From the NCBI RefSeq assembly GCF_014905555.1, contig NZ_BNGS01000004.1:372001-436000 (forward strand): a stretch of 64,000 nucleotides of DNA. The letters run 5' to 3'. The position numbers and the translations under genes were made by a program. Shown here one piece after another: positions 8,406-16,913 of the stretch. Position 1 is the stretch's first letter. Each line of letters begins with the position of its first letter. The notes beneath the pieces were generated by a model. It was not told where the DNA came from. It did no database searches and saw nothing but the letters and a program-made list of their open reading frames with translations. This DNA is from Streptomyces sp. Y2F8-2. GTDB taxonomy: Bacteria > Actinomycetota > Actinomycetes > Streptomycetales > Streptomycetaceae.

Positions 8406-10867
8406 CGAACCTCCTGGTCGCTTCGGATGCCCCAGCACCGGCCAAACTGAGCGGCGAGGAAGCAGCGGCCCTGCTGCGGGCGTTTCCACCTCGTCCCCGT
8501 GTGAGTTCCTGGCCGGCAACTGAAGGCTCCCGCGAAGCCGTCCTCGACCGACTCCAGCGGCCTCCCTTCCGGGCATCGACCCCAAGTGCACAGACGTCCC
8601 GGATGGTAGGCGCCCGTCTACTGCTGGGCTGGCTGGAGACCTTTCCGGGCTACACATGGCAGCAGCGATGGGAGACCAGTCCTGCCGCGGCCACATACGC
8701 CGGCTGGATCGACGGCGTCGTCCAATGGGCTTTGGCTCAGGGGAGGAGGCCCCGACGCGACGCAGCGTCCTCTGGCATGCTGGCTCTGATCAGTGCGGAC
8801 ATCATCCGACCCAGCCTGGAGTGGCTCTCCTCCAACGCCTCGCGTCACCTTCGGCATACCGTGCAAGCAGCGCGCGATCCGGAGGGATTCGCCCGACTGT
8901 CGGCCCAGATTCCCGCACGCGAACTGGCCACGTCCCCCGCCTCGGAGGCCCTGAAGGCCATCGCCACGATCATCGCGGCCCAAGGCGGCGGCGTCGACGA
9001 CATCGTCGTCGGCGACCTGCTCGCCCTGGTCCGAATCAAGGCGAGCCAGAATGCCCAGACCAGCGCCGTCCTTCGTGCTTACACGTGGCTCCGCGGCCGC
9101 GGCCAGTTCCCGACCGACGCCCCGGCCACTCTTCACAACCTCGCGATCCGAAGCGGCCAGGTTGGGCCGGCAGGTCTCGTCGACCGATATTCCTTGCGCT
9201 GCAGGCCAGTCCGCAACCTCCTCGTCGACTACCTCACCGAGCGGCAAGCCGCGCTGGACTACACCAGCTTGAAAGTCCTGGTCAGTCACCTGGTGGGCGC
9301 ATTCTGGGCTGATCTTGAACACCACCACCCGGGCATCGACAGTCTTCGGTTGCCGACGGAAGTGGCCGACGCCTGGAAGGCCCGCATCGCGGTGAAGACC
9401 ACGCGCCGGCGTCAGCCGGACGGAACCATGGTCAAGATCACCGAGCCGCGGGTCAGCGCGGCGATGGTGAAGATGAGCGTGCGGGCGTTCTACATGGACA
9501 TCGGAGAGTGGGCTCTCGACGAGCCGGAGAGGTGGGGTCCTTGGGCCGCGCCGTGTCCGATCAGCGAAGGCGACTGCGGCACCAAGAAGATGGAGCAGGA
9601 GAGGAAGACCAGGTCAGATCGCCGTACCCGTGAGCGGCTGCCGGTCCTGCCACAACTCGTCCGAGCAGCTGAGCGCCGCCTCAAGGAGGCCAAGGCCCGG
9701 CTCGACGCCATCGACGCCGCCCCGCTGGGGAGCACGGTCACCGTCATCGGTGAGACCTTCATTCTCCCGCAGAGCTCGCGTCGGACTGACGGGCGCCCCG
9801 GACGCGTTTGGGACGAACACGGGAACCGCAGAAACCCCCGCGCAGAAGAGAAACAGGCATTCTTCGCCTGGGCAACCATTGAGATCCTCCGGCACACGGG
9901 AATCAGGATCGAGGAGCTTCTGGAACTCAGCCACCACAGCATCATCCGGTACAGACTTCCCACCAACGGGGAAATCGTTCCGCTCCTTCAGATCGCCCCT
10001 TCGAAGACAGAGAAGGAACGTCTCCTGCTGATCAACCCGGAGCTTGCAGACGTTCTCAGTGCTCTAGTCACCCGGGTGAGGCAGCCAGATGGCAAGATTA
10101 AGTCCATCCCCACTTACGACATGCATGAAAATACCTGGAATCCTCCCATGCCTGTTCTCTATCAATGGGAAGTCAGTAGTGAACAGCGTCCCGTCTCTGG
10201 CGGGTTCATCCGCAAGGCGCTAAACGACACCCTTGAAGCATCCGGACTTCTTGACAACAATGGGGAGCCGTTGCACTTCCAGCCGCATGACTTCCGGAGA
10301 ATCTTCATCACCGATGCCATCCTCAACGGCCTGCCACCCCATATCGCCCAGGTCATCGCAGGCCACGACAGTATCAGCACGACGATGGGGTACGCCGCCA
10401 TCTATCCCTCGGACGTCATCGAGGCCCATCGCGCATTCATCGCTCGGCGTCGCCAGATGCGACCGACAGAGGAATATCGGGCGATCTCTCGCGAGGAGTG
10501 GGATGAATTCCTAGGGCACTGGGAGCGGCGGAAACTGGCCCTCGGTGAATGTGGCCGCGCCTACGGAACGGACTGCGCACATGAGCACGCTTGCGTCCGC
10601 TGTCCAGTTCTCATCGTTGGTCCCGACGAGAGGCCAAGGCTGGAAGAGATTTGCGAAAATCTTAGCGCTAGAATCGCCGAAGCTGAAAGGGAAGGTTGGA
10701 TCGGAGAAGTTGAAGGTCTATCCGCCAGCCTCTCGGCAGCAGAAGAGAAGATCGCATTGCTAGACGCGAGACATCAACGCCAAGAATCTGCCGTATTCCT
10801 AGGAATCCCATCCCTCGATCAGCTCGCCGCCCGCACGAGCGAAACTGATAAAACGACCGAGCCATAG
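8402..10867 (+). CDS. Large tyrosine recombinase, second of pair (TnpB-like)
   Basis: 821 residues, starting with GTG at 8402 inside the end of the first recombinase. The catalytic domain lies centrally: Arg in GIRIEELL (about 502), Lys in PSKTEKERLL (about 534), HDFRR (about 629), AGHDS (about 654) and Tyr in GYAAIYP (about 664). Before it is a long N-terminal region of about 400 residues; after it comes a Cys/His cluster (CGRAYGTDCAHEHACVRCP, about 718-736), probably zinc-binding, and a charged predicted coiled coil (about 750-800). Large recombinases with this tail are typical of two- or three-recombinase elements. All catalytic residues are present, so it is probably active. Confidence 0.93.
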   Translation: MTNLLVASDAPAPAKLSGEEAAALLRAFPPRPRVSSWPATEGSREAVLDRLQRPPFRASTPSAQTSRMVGARLLLGWLETFPGYTWQQRWETSPAAATYAGWIDGVVQWALAQGRRPRRDAASSGMLALISADIIRPSLEWLSSNASRHLRHTVQAARDPEGFARLSAQIPARELATSPASEALKAIATIIAAQGGGVDDIVVGDLLALVRIKASQNAQTSAVLRAYTWLRGRGQFPTDAPATLHNLAIRSGQVGPAGLVDRYSLRCRPVRNLLVDYLTERQAALDYTSLKVLVSHLVGAFWADLEHHHPGIDSLRLPTEVADAWKARIAVKTTRRRQPDGTMVKITEPRVSAAMVKMSVRAFYMDIGEWALDEPERWGPWAAPCPISEGDCGTKKMEQERKTRSDRRTRERLPVLPQLVRAAERRLKEAKARLDAIDAAPLGSTVTVIGETFILPQSSRRTDGRPGRVWDEHGNRRNPRAEEKQAFFAWATIEILRHTGIRIEELLELSHHSIIRYRLPTNGEIVPLLQIAPSKTEKERLLLINPELADVLSALVTRVRQPDGKIKSIPTYDMHENTWNPPMPVLYQWEVSSEQRPVSGGFIRKALNDTLEASGLLDNNGEPLHFQPHDFRRIFITDAILNGLPPHIAQVIAGHDSISTTMGYAAIYPSDVIEAHRAFIARRRQMRPTEEYRAISREEWDEFLGHWERRKLALGECGRAYGTDCAHEHACVRCPVLIVGPDERPRLEEICENLSARIAEAEREGWIGEVEGLSASLSAAEEKIALLDARHQRQESAVFLGIPSLDQLAARTSETDKTTEP

Positions 10868-10932
10868 GGCCGCAAGCTTCGGCTAGCCCTCACAGGAGAC
10901 GACATGGGAGGGACCGCTATGAATTGAATATT

Positions 10933-12351
10933 TCAACCCTCGTCCGGCTGCGAGCCCTGCGTGTCACGCCAATGCACCATTCCGTCAACGAAAAGTTCAA
11001 CGCCCGCTTGGATCATTCCCAGAATCCTTGGAAGGTGGGAAACGAAGTCGGCGGGCTCATTGAAAAGCATTTCCGTTGACGCAGAGGCTCTTTTTATCTC
11101 TGAGTCAAAGACGATCCGCACCCCCTTGCGGCTAAGCGCCACCAAGTTGGAAAGTACCAGCACCACCTCCTCTTCCTCGTCTTGGTTCACTGTCCAGAAG
11201 TCGGGATAAATGACCCGGTAGTAGGTGACGTCGTCAGGGTCTCTAGGTACGGCGTATTTTGAGCCGTTAATTTCGAATGTGATGAGATTCCCGGAAACCT
11301 GTGGCTCGTACCCTTGCTGTCGAAGGAGCTCGGCACACTCATTAACATTCTGTTCGATGGAGGGGGTTACTTTTCCCTTTCTGCGCTTCGGCGTGGATTT
11401 TTGGGTTGAGTCCGCCGCTGCCGGCGTGAATTGCCTTCCCGCCCTCTCAATGAAAGCTACCTCGCCGCCGGGCCCCATCAGCTCTGCCTGAAGAAGGTTG
11501 ATGCGCGCTTCTCTCATCTCGAATGGCTTCGCCGCAAGTCCGCTTAGTTTGAACTTGATGATGCTTTCCAGAATTTCCAGGGGGGCAGTGACAATAGTCT
11601 TCAGTCTGGCATTCTTGTACTTCATGCGATGAGTCTTCAGGTGGCAGGTATGCATGTAGAGCAATTCGTCAAGTTCATCCTTCAATTCTTGGAGGGATGA
11701 AGCTTGGACTGCCGTCTTTCGCATCCATCGGTGAAGAGAGGCTAGAGTGCCTATGGCTTCTTCGTCATCACGGAATTCCAGGATGGATTCAATGGGGGTG
11801 TCTTGCGAGGGGACAGGAAGGGCATTAAGGGTAATCTCTGCTACATCCGCAGGAGTCAGGCCGCTTCCCTCTCCTGGTCCTGTAGAGGACAAGATCGGCA
11901 CAGCGTTGAGTCCCTCGAGACGGAGCTGGATGGCGGTCAGTCTCGCCCGGGCATCAATTTTGCGGCTCTCAACCGATTGAGCCTTTTCTTGTTCCTTGGC
12001 GCTTCGCAGTTCCCCCTTTGTTCGTTCTACCAATTCATTCAGTCCCGGCGGGCCGGGCAAGTTCAGGTGAATCGGTGTCGACTCTTCAACTGCCAACAGG
12101 TATTCGAGAAGTTCTTCCTCGTACTGCTCGCTGATCTCCTCTGATGGCATCCTTAGTTGGAGGATGCCTCTTTCCTGGAGGTATCGTATGTCGGCGATGC
12201 TCCGCTGCACATCTAGATCAGGCGCCATTGCGTACGCATCGAGGGCGGCTTCAACACTGTTCATTACAATGGAATCGAAAAGTAGCAAGTAGTGCTTGGG
12301 TATATCCGGATAAATTCCAACTACGGCTACGGGGCGTCCGGCTTGTGTCAT
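10933..12351 (-). CDS. Cargo protein of unknown function in the mobile element
   Basis: 472 residues, clearly lower in GC and with many non-G/C third positions compared with all neighbours, so it came from elsewhere. I do not recognise a named family. Residues 1-75 (VAVVGIYPDIPKHY, then a helix, then YLQERGILQL) resemble the start of DUF6236-like proteins. A middle part, about 190-330, is helical with the pattern PIESILEFRDDEEAI, RWMRKTA and MREARINLLQAEL, which I recall in uncharacterised bacterial proteins. The last 130 residues look like an alpha/beta YbjN or secretion-chaperone-like fold ending in a hydrophobic helix. There is no signal peptide. It reads toward the recombinases and must have its own promoter near the right end. 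It could be a defence gene, but this is unproven. Confidence 0.8.
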   Translation of the reverse strand: MTQAGRPVAVVGIYPDIPKHYLLLFDSIVMNSVEAALDAYAMAPDLDVQRSIADIRYLQERGILQLRMPSEEISEQYEEELLEYLLAVEESTPIHLNLPGPPGLNELVERTKGELRSAKEQEKAQSVESRKIDARARLTAIQLRLEGLNAVPILSSTGPGEGSGLTPADVAEITLNALPVPSQDTPIESILEFRDDEEAIGTLASLHRWMRKTAVQASSLQELKDELDELLYMHTCHLKTHRMKYKNARLKTIVTAPLEILESIIKFKLSGLAAKPFEMREARINLLQAELMGPGGEVAFIERAGRQFTPAAADSTQKSTPKRRKGKVTPSIEQNVNECAELLRQQGYEPQVSGNLITFEINGSKYAVPRDPDDVTYYRVIYPDFWTVNQDEEEEVVLVLSNLVALSRKGVRIVFDSEIKRASASTEMLFNEPADFVSHLPRILGMIQAGVELFVDGMVHWRDTQGSQPDEG

Positions 12352-12534
12352 AGTCGACTCCTGCTCGCGCCTAGCTTCCGAGACAAAATTGACGACTCAA
12401 GGCCATTTTAGGAGCGCATAGCAAGGCAGGCGATTCGATCTCGAGGCCGGCACGCACGCGCGACCACGGGTCAGGGTTGCGCTCGGATTCGCGCGCAACC
12501 GACGCGGCACCCTAGCGCCCTTGGTTCGGAGAAG
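12352..12534. other. Right end of the mobile element, noncoding
   Basis: About 180 bases between the cargo gene start and the right junction. The proximal part (12380-12420) is AT-richer and should hold the cargo promoter; the distal part is GC-rich and contains GTTCGG (12524-12529) next to the junction. No gene is visible. Confidence 0.6.
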
Positions 12535-13161
12535 GTGCTCGCCCCGGAGTTGTGGGAGGACCTCCTGGAGGAGCACGGCCTGATCGTCGAGCGGGTGGAC
12601 ATCCTGAACGCGCCGCCCGCGGACGGCAGTCCGGTCTCCTGCAGCGTGTTCCACGCACGTCGGCGCACCCGGGTCACCAGCCGGCCCCGCACCAGTACCC
12701 CGCCCCCGCCGAACACCGCCCTCGGGGTGGGAGCGATCCTTCACTCGCCCCACGGCGTTCTGCTGGGCCGGCACCGGCGACGCACCTGGGAACTGCCCGG
12801 CGGAACCGTGGAGTCGGGTGAAACCCTGACCCGGACCGTCGTCCGCGAGGTGAGGGAGGAGACCGGCTGCACGGTGCGGGAGGAGGACGTCGTACTGCTC
12901 GGCATGCTCCTGGACGACGTCGGGGATGTGGTCAGGGCGACCGTGGCCGCCGTGGTGACCGTCTGGGACGGAGAGCCCGCGGATCAGCCTGGGGAGCCGG
13001 TCGGCGACTGGCGGTGGTGGCCGCTCGACCGTCTCCCGAACGGCCTGTTCGTCCCGAGCGCCCAATGCCTCACCGCATGGCGCCCCGAGCTGCCGATCGA
13101 CCATCCGCCCGCTCGCTTCCACCCGCTGGGCTCCAACGGCACGCCGTCGATGGCCGGTTGA
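12535..13161 (+). pseudogene. C-terminal part of the interrupted methyltransferase-NUDIX gene, with intact NUDIX domain
   Basis: The frame from GTG 12535 first completes the methyltransferase ([20 protein letters not shown]) and then, from about residue 60, forms a NUDIX hydrolase domain. The Nudix box is complete: [10 protein letters not shown] followed by REVREETG, matching G-x5-E-x7-RE-x2-EE-x-G. It could hydrolyse nucleoside-diphosphate-type substrates if still translated. The 208-residue piece lacks its own ribosome site, because the 5' bases now belong to the element. It may be expressed by chance or be silent. The first 40 residues are not a NUDIX domain but the missing end of the gene at 6497. 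Confidence 0.88.
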
Positions 13162-13200
13162 GAAGCGGCAGACTCGGACTTCCCGTCGCGTGGGCGGCGT

Positions 13201-13995
13201 TCAGCGGACGGGGAAGCCGAAGGAGTATCCCTGCTGCTTGAGCCACGGCAGGAGCTGGCGCAGGGCGGCCACGGTCTGGGAGCGGCCCCCGCCCGCGTCG
13301 TGGAAGAGGAGGGTCGGACCGTTGTGGATCTCGCTTTTGACGGTGGCCACGATGGCGGCGGTGCCGGGACGCTCGAAGTCCTTGGAGTCGACGTTCCAGC
13401 CCAGTGGCCGCATTCCGTGGGATGCGGCGAGATGGCGGCTGTAGGGCGTGAAGGCGCCGCCCGGGGCCCGGTAGTACTGCGGCCGAACGCCCCCCGACGC
13501 CTTGGTGATCGAGCGTTCGGCGTCCAGTATCTGCTGCGACTGGTAGGCCTCGGACTTGGTGTTCATGGTGGTGTCGTGGGAGACCGTGTGGTCACACAAC
13601 CGGTGCCCGGCCGCCACCACCGCCTTGACCAGGTCCGGGTGCGCCTCGGCCTGCGTGCCCACCATGCAGAACGTGGCCTTCACTCCGTTGTCCCGCAGCA
13701 CCTGGAGCACCTGCGGCGTCCACACGGGGTCCGGCCCGTCGTCGATGGTGATGTTGACCGCGTGGGTGCCCCGGTCGGAGGCGTGGACGATGTCCGCGGA
13801 CACCGGCGTCCCCGCGGCGCCCCGGTCCGGGGCGTTCGGCGCGGAGGGGCGCACCAGGACGTCCGTTCGCGCGCCGGGTTCCCCGGCGGGGCCGGCCTGC
13901 GCGGTCCACACCGAAGTGGCGGTGGCCACCGCCGTCACGCCGACCGCCGCCGCGAGCACCCGCCCGTACCATCCCCGTCCGCCACGCCGCGCCAT
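13201..13995 (-). CDS. Secreted polysaccharide deacetylase (NodB/CE4 family)
   Basis: 264 residues from ATG 13995 (GGAGCGGGGCGGAC upstream), with a basic start (MARRGGRGWYGR) and a hydrophobic signal segment, hence exported. The CE4 motifs appear in order: TIDDGPD (catalytic and metal Asp), HTVSHD (metal His pair), RAPGG, LGWNVDSKDF and LLFHDAGG. CE4 enzymes remove N-acetyl groups from peptidoglycan, chitin oligomers or similar sugars, using a metal ion. A start 13 codons upstream is possible but has a weaker ribosome site. It converges with the NUDIX fragment, 39 bases between stops. A second CE4 gene lies at 39525. Confidence 0.9.
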   Translation of the reverse strand: MARRGGRGWYGRVLAAAVGVTAVATATSVWTAQAGPAGEPGARTDVLVRPSAPNAPDRGAAGTPVSADIVHASDRGTHAVNITIDDGPDPVWTPQVLQVLRDNGVKATFCMVGTQAEAHPDLVKAVVAAGHRLCDHTVSHDTTMNTKSEAYQSQQILDAERSITKASGGVRPQYYRAPGGAFTPYSRHLAASHGMRPLGWNVDSKDFERPGTAAIVATVKSEIHNGPTLLFHDAGGGRSQTVAALRQLLPWLKQQGYSFGFPVR

Positions 13996-14186
13996 GTCCG
14001 CCCCGCTCCTCTTCGTCCCTGTGGTCATGTGCACTCATCAGGACGGAGGAAGACCGGTGCAGGATCCGTCTGTTACCGATCACGGACAATTCCGCGGGCA
14101 TTTCACGACAGAGCGGCGGCGACCATCAGGCCACGGATCCAACTGCCTTGTCTCCCCGGCGACTCCACGACAGGGAGAGCCGACGC

Positions 14187-15020
14187 TCAGACCCTGCGCC
14201 AGCGCGCCAGTGCGAAGGAGAAGAGGCCGAACAGCACGACCCCGGCGGCCACGAGCACCAGCAGCCACGGACCGAACGGGGTCTCGGCGAACGACCGCAG
14301 TGTGTCGTCCAGCCCCTTGGCCCGGTCGGGCCGGTAATCGACCGCGGCGCGGAGCGCGAAGGCCCCTGCCACGGCGAACACCAGTCCGCGCGCCGCGCCT
14401 CCGCCCACGCCGGCGATGTCCACCAGTCGCCTCAGACCCGGGGACATCTCGCCGAGCCTGAGGTCCTTGTGGTACTTGCGCCGGACGGCCCGGACCCCGA
14501 TCCAGACCCCCGCCACGACGATGCCGACCGCGACGGCGCCCACGATCCACTGACCGGCGGACACCCCCAGAGCCCTCGCCGTGACGTCCCGGGACTGCTC
14601 GTCGCTGGATGAGCCACCCGTGCCGGAACCGGTCGCGAACGACAGCACGGAATAGGCGACGAACGCGTAGAACACGCACCGGACCAGCGCCAGCAGCCGT
14701 TTCCTCACCTTGCGGCCGTCCGGCCCGACGGCGCCGAACAGCGACTCGGACAACCGCCACACGGCCATGCCGACGAGCCCGATGCCCAGCGCCCACAGCA
14801 GTACGGCACCGAACGGCTCCTGCGCGATCTCGGCGAGCGCGCCGCTGCGGTCGGCCTGCCGGCTGCCGTCGCCGAACGCGATCCGCAGCGCCAGCACGCC
14901 GACCAGCACGTAGATCACTCCCCGGGCGGTCAGCCCCGCCCGGGCAGCGGCCTGCGTCAGTGAGCCGACCTCGCCCCCGGCCCGCATCCGTCGGGTATGG
15001 GCCATGGCACTCGTGTTCAT
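14187..15020 (-). CDS. DUF1206 integral membrane protein
   Basis: 277 residues from ATG 15020, chosen because GGGGAGGTCGAG lies just upstream. The protein has three repeats of a two-helix unit, the DUF1206 pattern: segments with ARAGLTARGVIYVLVG, LVRCVFYAFVAYS and AARGLVFAVAGAFAL. Each carries a conserved Arg-Gly or Arg-Cys before the helix. Function of the family is unknown. It stands alone between the deacetylase and a DUF1330 gene, all on the same strand but with gaps of about 125-190 bases, so separate transcription is likely. Confidence 0.85.
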   Translation of the reverse strand: MNTSAMAHTRRMRAGGEVGSLTQAAARAGLTARGVIYVLVGVLALRIAFGDGSRQADRSGALAEIAQEPFGAVLLWALGIGLVGMAVWRLSESLFGAVGPDGRKVRKRLLALVRCVFYAFVAYSVLSFATGSGTGGSSSDEQSRDVTARALGVSAGQWIVGAVAVGIVVAGVWIGVRAVRRKYHKDLRLGEMSPGLRRLVDIAGVGGGAARGLVFAVAGAFALRAAVDYRPDRAKGLDDTLRSFAETPFGPWLLVLVAAGVVLFGLFSFALARWRRV

Positions 15021-15146
15021 CTCGACCTCCCCGAATCCGTGTGCCCCCGCCCCGCGTCGACACACCGGGGCGGTATTCGCGTCGGGGAGGAGCGGCGGAT
15101 ACGGAGGGGAGGTGAATCCCGATCGCACGCACCTCCGTTCCCCTGT

Positions 15147-15494
15147 TCAGGGGGTGCGCATGGCTTCCCGCATCGTCCGTGCGGTGCCGGCGGGGTCGTA
15201 GGTGTCACTGACGCCGTCGACCAGGATGATGTCGCCGTCGATGTGCCGGGAGCGCAGCGGTGCGATCTCCTGGTACGCGGGGGAGTCCCACCAGGCCCGG
15301 GCCTCTGCGAGGCCGGGAAAACCGATGACGACCACGTGTCCGGGCCAGCTGCCCTCTTTCACCTCGTGCTGTGTGGCGTGTACGAGGAACCGGCCGCCGT
15401 AGGGGGCGAAGGTGGCGGTGATGCGCTCGATGTACTCGGCGATCTCCGGGTGCGGGGCGGCTTCCTGCAGGTGGGCTATGACGTAGGCGGTCAT
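15147..15494 (-). CDS. DUF1330 family protein (dimeric alpha-beta barrel)
   Basis: 115 residues with the ferredoxin-like fold of the DUF1330/ABM superfamily: TAYVIAHLQ at the start, then PYGGRFLVHATQHEV, VVVIGFPGLAEARAWWDSPAYQEIAPLR, and a final strand DGDIILVDGV. The pattern W-x-S-P-x-Y is typical of DUF1330. Biochemical role unknown. ATG 15494 is preceded by GGAAGGACGCC. The next gene upstream on the same strand encodes another dimeric-barrel protein 147 bases away, so the two may be related in function. Confidence 0.85.
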   Translation of the reverse strand: MTAYVIAHLQEAAPHPEIAEYIERITATFAPYGGRFLVHATQHEVKEGSWPGHVVVIGFPGLAEARAWWDSPAYQEIAPLRSRHIDGDIILVDGVSDTYDPAGTARTMREAMRTP

Positions 15495-15641
15495 GGCGTC
15501 CTTCCGGTCGGCCGGGCTCCGTACGCCGACGATCGTGGCATGCGCTCCGCTCCGGGTCGATGACCTCAGAGGTAAGCGGCCCTGGCCGGCGGCGTGTGCC
15601 TGCCGTCCAGGGCCGGTGACCACTTTCCCGCCGGTGCCGGC

Positions 15642-15971
15642 CTACGCGCTCTTGGGCGCCGCCTGCTGTACGACCTCGAAGGACCACAGCGTGGACCCGC
15701 TCGCCGCCGGCCTGGGGCGTTCGCCCCCTGCCGCGTCACCGCCCTGGTGGGCCGCCTTCATGGGGCCCTCCATCCAGGCCTGGAACGATTCCTCGTCCCG
15801 CCACCGGGTGTAGACGAGGTAGTTGTCGGTGCCTTCGACCGGCCTGAGGAGCTCGAACCACTCGAACCCGTCGGAACTCTCCACGGCGTGGGCCCGGGAG
15901 GCGAAGCGCTTCTCCAGCGTCTCCCGCTGCTCTGCGGGGACGGTCAGTACGTTGATCTTGACTACGCTCAT
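15642..15971 (-). CDS. Antibiotic biosynthesis monooxygenase (ABM) domain protein
   Basis: 109 residues. The N-terminal 75 residues form an ABM domain: MSVVKINVLTVP, then a helix (ETLEKRFASRAHAVE), FEWFELLRPV, YLVYTRWRDEESFQAWM. A proline/glycine-rich linker and a short final strand follow. Members are small cofactor-free oxygenases or haem-degrading enzymes (IsdG/MhuD relatives); which of these cannot be told here. It probably dimerises. The ATG is preceded by AGGATGGGACC. Confidence 0.85.
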   Translation of the reverse strand: MSVVKINVLTVPAEQRETLEKRFASRAHAVESSDGFEWFELLRPVEGTDNYLVYTRWRDEESFQAWMEGPMKAAHQGGDAAGGERPRPAASGSTLWSFEVVQQAAPKSA

Positions 15972-16143
15972 GGTCCCATCCTGCCGCAGGCCGGCCGGCG
16001 GACGCGGAGCGGCTCGTGGCGCTCACGCGGACGGTCGGTGGCACGCCGCGCGCCCCAAGGCGTGCAGGTCCACTACGGGGCTTGTCCTCGCGCCTGGCGG
16101 GTGCCCCTGATCGGTCTCGTCGCCGTGACGTCACACTGGGGTC

Positions 16144-16872
16144 GTGAACGAAGAGTCAAGGGCCCTGCACGAGCGACTCGCCCGGTTGGAGGAACTGCTC
16201 ACCGCGGCGCGCCAGGAGCCGGCCTGGCGCCGGCCCACTCGTGACGAGTCGCGCTGGGCCGTCAGCGCGGCGGTGCTCGCCGCGGTCACCCTGCAACTCC
16301 TGCTCCCCGAGCGGCTGGCCTTTCGGCCGGTGTGGCTCCTGCCCACGCTGGAGCTGCTGTTGCTGATCGTGCTGCTGTGGGCCTTCCGGACCGGTACGCG
16401 ACGGGGGGCCTCGCTGCTGCGCGCGGGCGGGCTGGCGCTGGCCGCCCTCGTCAGCGTCGCCAACGGCTGGTCGGCGGCGCTGCTGATCCGGGGGCTGGTA
16501 CGCGGTACCGAGGGCAGTGATGCCAGGGCGCTGCTGATGACGGGGGCGGGCATCTGGCTGACCAACGTCATCGTTTTCGCTCTGTGGTACTGGGAGTGGG
16601 ACAGGGGCGGGCCGGCGGCCCGGGCCGCCGGACACCACGACTACCCGGACTTCCTCTTCCCCCAGATGCAGAGCGGGGAGTTGGCGCCGGCGGACTGGGA
16701 ACCGGCGTTCGCCGACTACCTCTATGTCTCCTTCACCAACGCGACCGCCTTCAGCCCCACCGACACCATGCCGCTGTCCCGCTGGGCCAAGCTGCTGATG
16801 GCGTCGCAGGCATCGATCTCGTTGCTCACCGTGGCGCTGGTGGTGGCACGGGCGGTGAACATCCTCAGGTGA
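16144..16872 (+). CDS. Integral membrane protein, DUF1345-like
   Basis: 242 residues, starting with GTG 16144. The N-terminus is a charged helix (ALHERLARLEELLTAARQE), then four or five membrane helices. The C-terminal region DYLYVSFTNATAFSPTDTMPLS, followed by a further helix ending in VNIL, resembles the end of DUF1345 membrane proteins and also the pore-loop/helix arrangement of small two-helix channels. Function unknown. It is followed after 41 bases by a convergent hydrolase gene. The DUF1345 link is from memory of the motif and is tentative. Confidence 0.75.
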   Translation: MNEESRALHERLARLEELLTAARQEPAWRRPTRDESRWAVSAAVLAAVTLQLLLPERLAFRPVWLLPTLELLLLIVLLWAFRTGTRRGASLLRAGGLALAALVSVANGWSAALLIRGLVRGTEGSDARALLMTGAGIWLTNVIVFALWYWEWDRGGPAARAAGHHDYPDFLFPQMQSGELAPADWEPAFADYLYVSFTNATAFSPTDTMPLSRWAKLLMASQASISLLTVALVVARAVNILR

Positions 16873-16913
16873 AGCGGCATCCTGGCCGGGGAGGCGGTGC
16901 GGGAGCGATGCGC

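Larger units (their letters stand above)
7051..12534. mobile_element. 5.5-kb integrative element with two tyrosine recombinases and one cargo gene
   Basis: The boundaries are set by the split host gene: the left part ends ...QMWV at 7050 and the right part resumes with Val-Leu-Ala-Pro at 12535. The tetranucleotide ggtg occurs at both junctions (7047-7050 and 12534-12537), so the exact cut is ambiguous by up to four bases. Just inside the ends lie CCGAAC (7057-7062) and its reverse complement GTTCGG (12524-12529), plausible core recombinase-binding arms. Inside are two overlapping recombinase genes reading right and one cargo gene reading left. The layout recalls Tn554-type elements (TnpA plus TnpB), but no TnpC-like third gene is seen. 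No plasmid replication or transfer gene is present. Confidence 0.85.
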
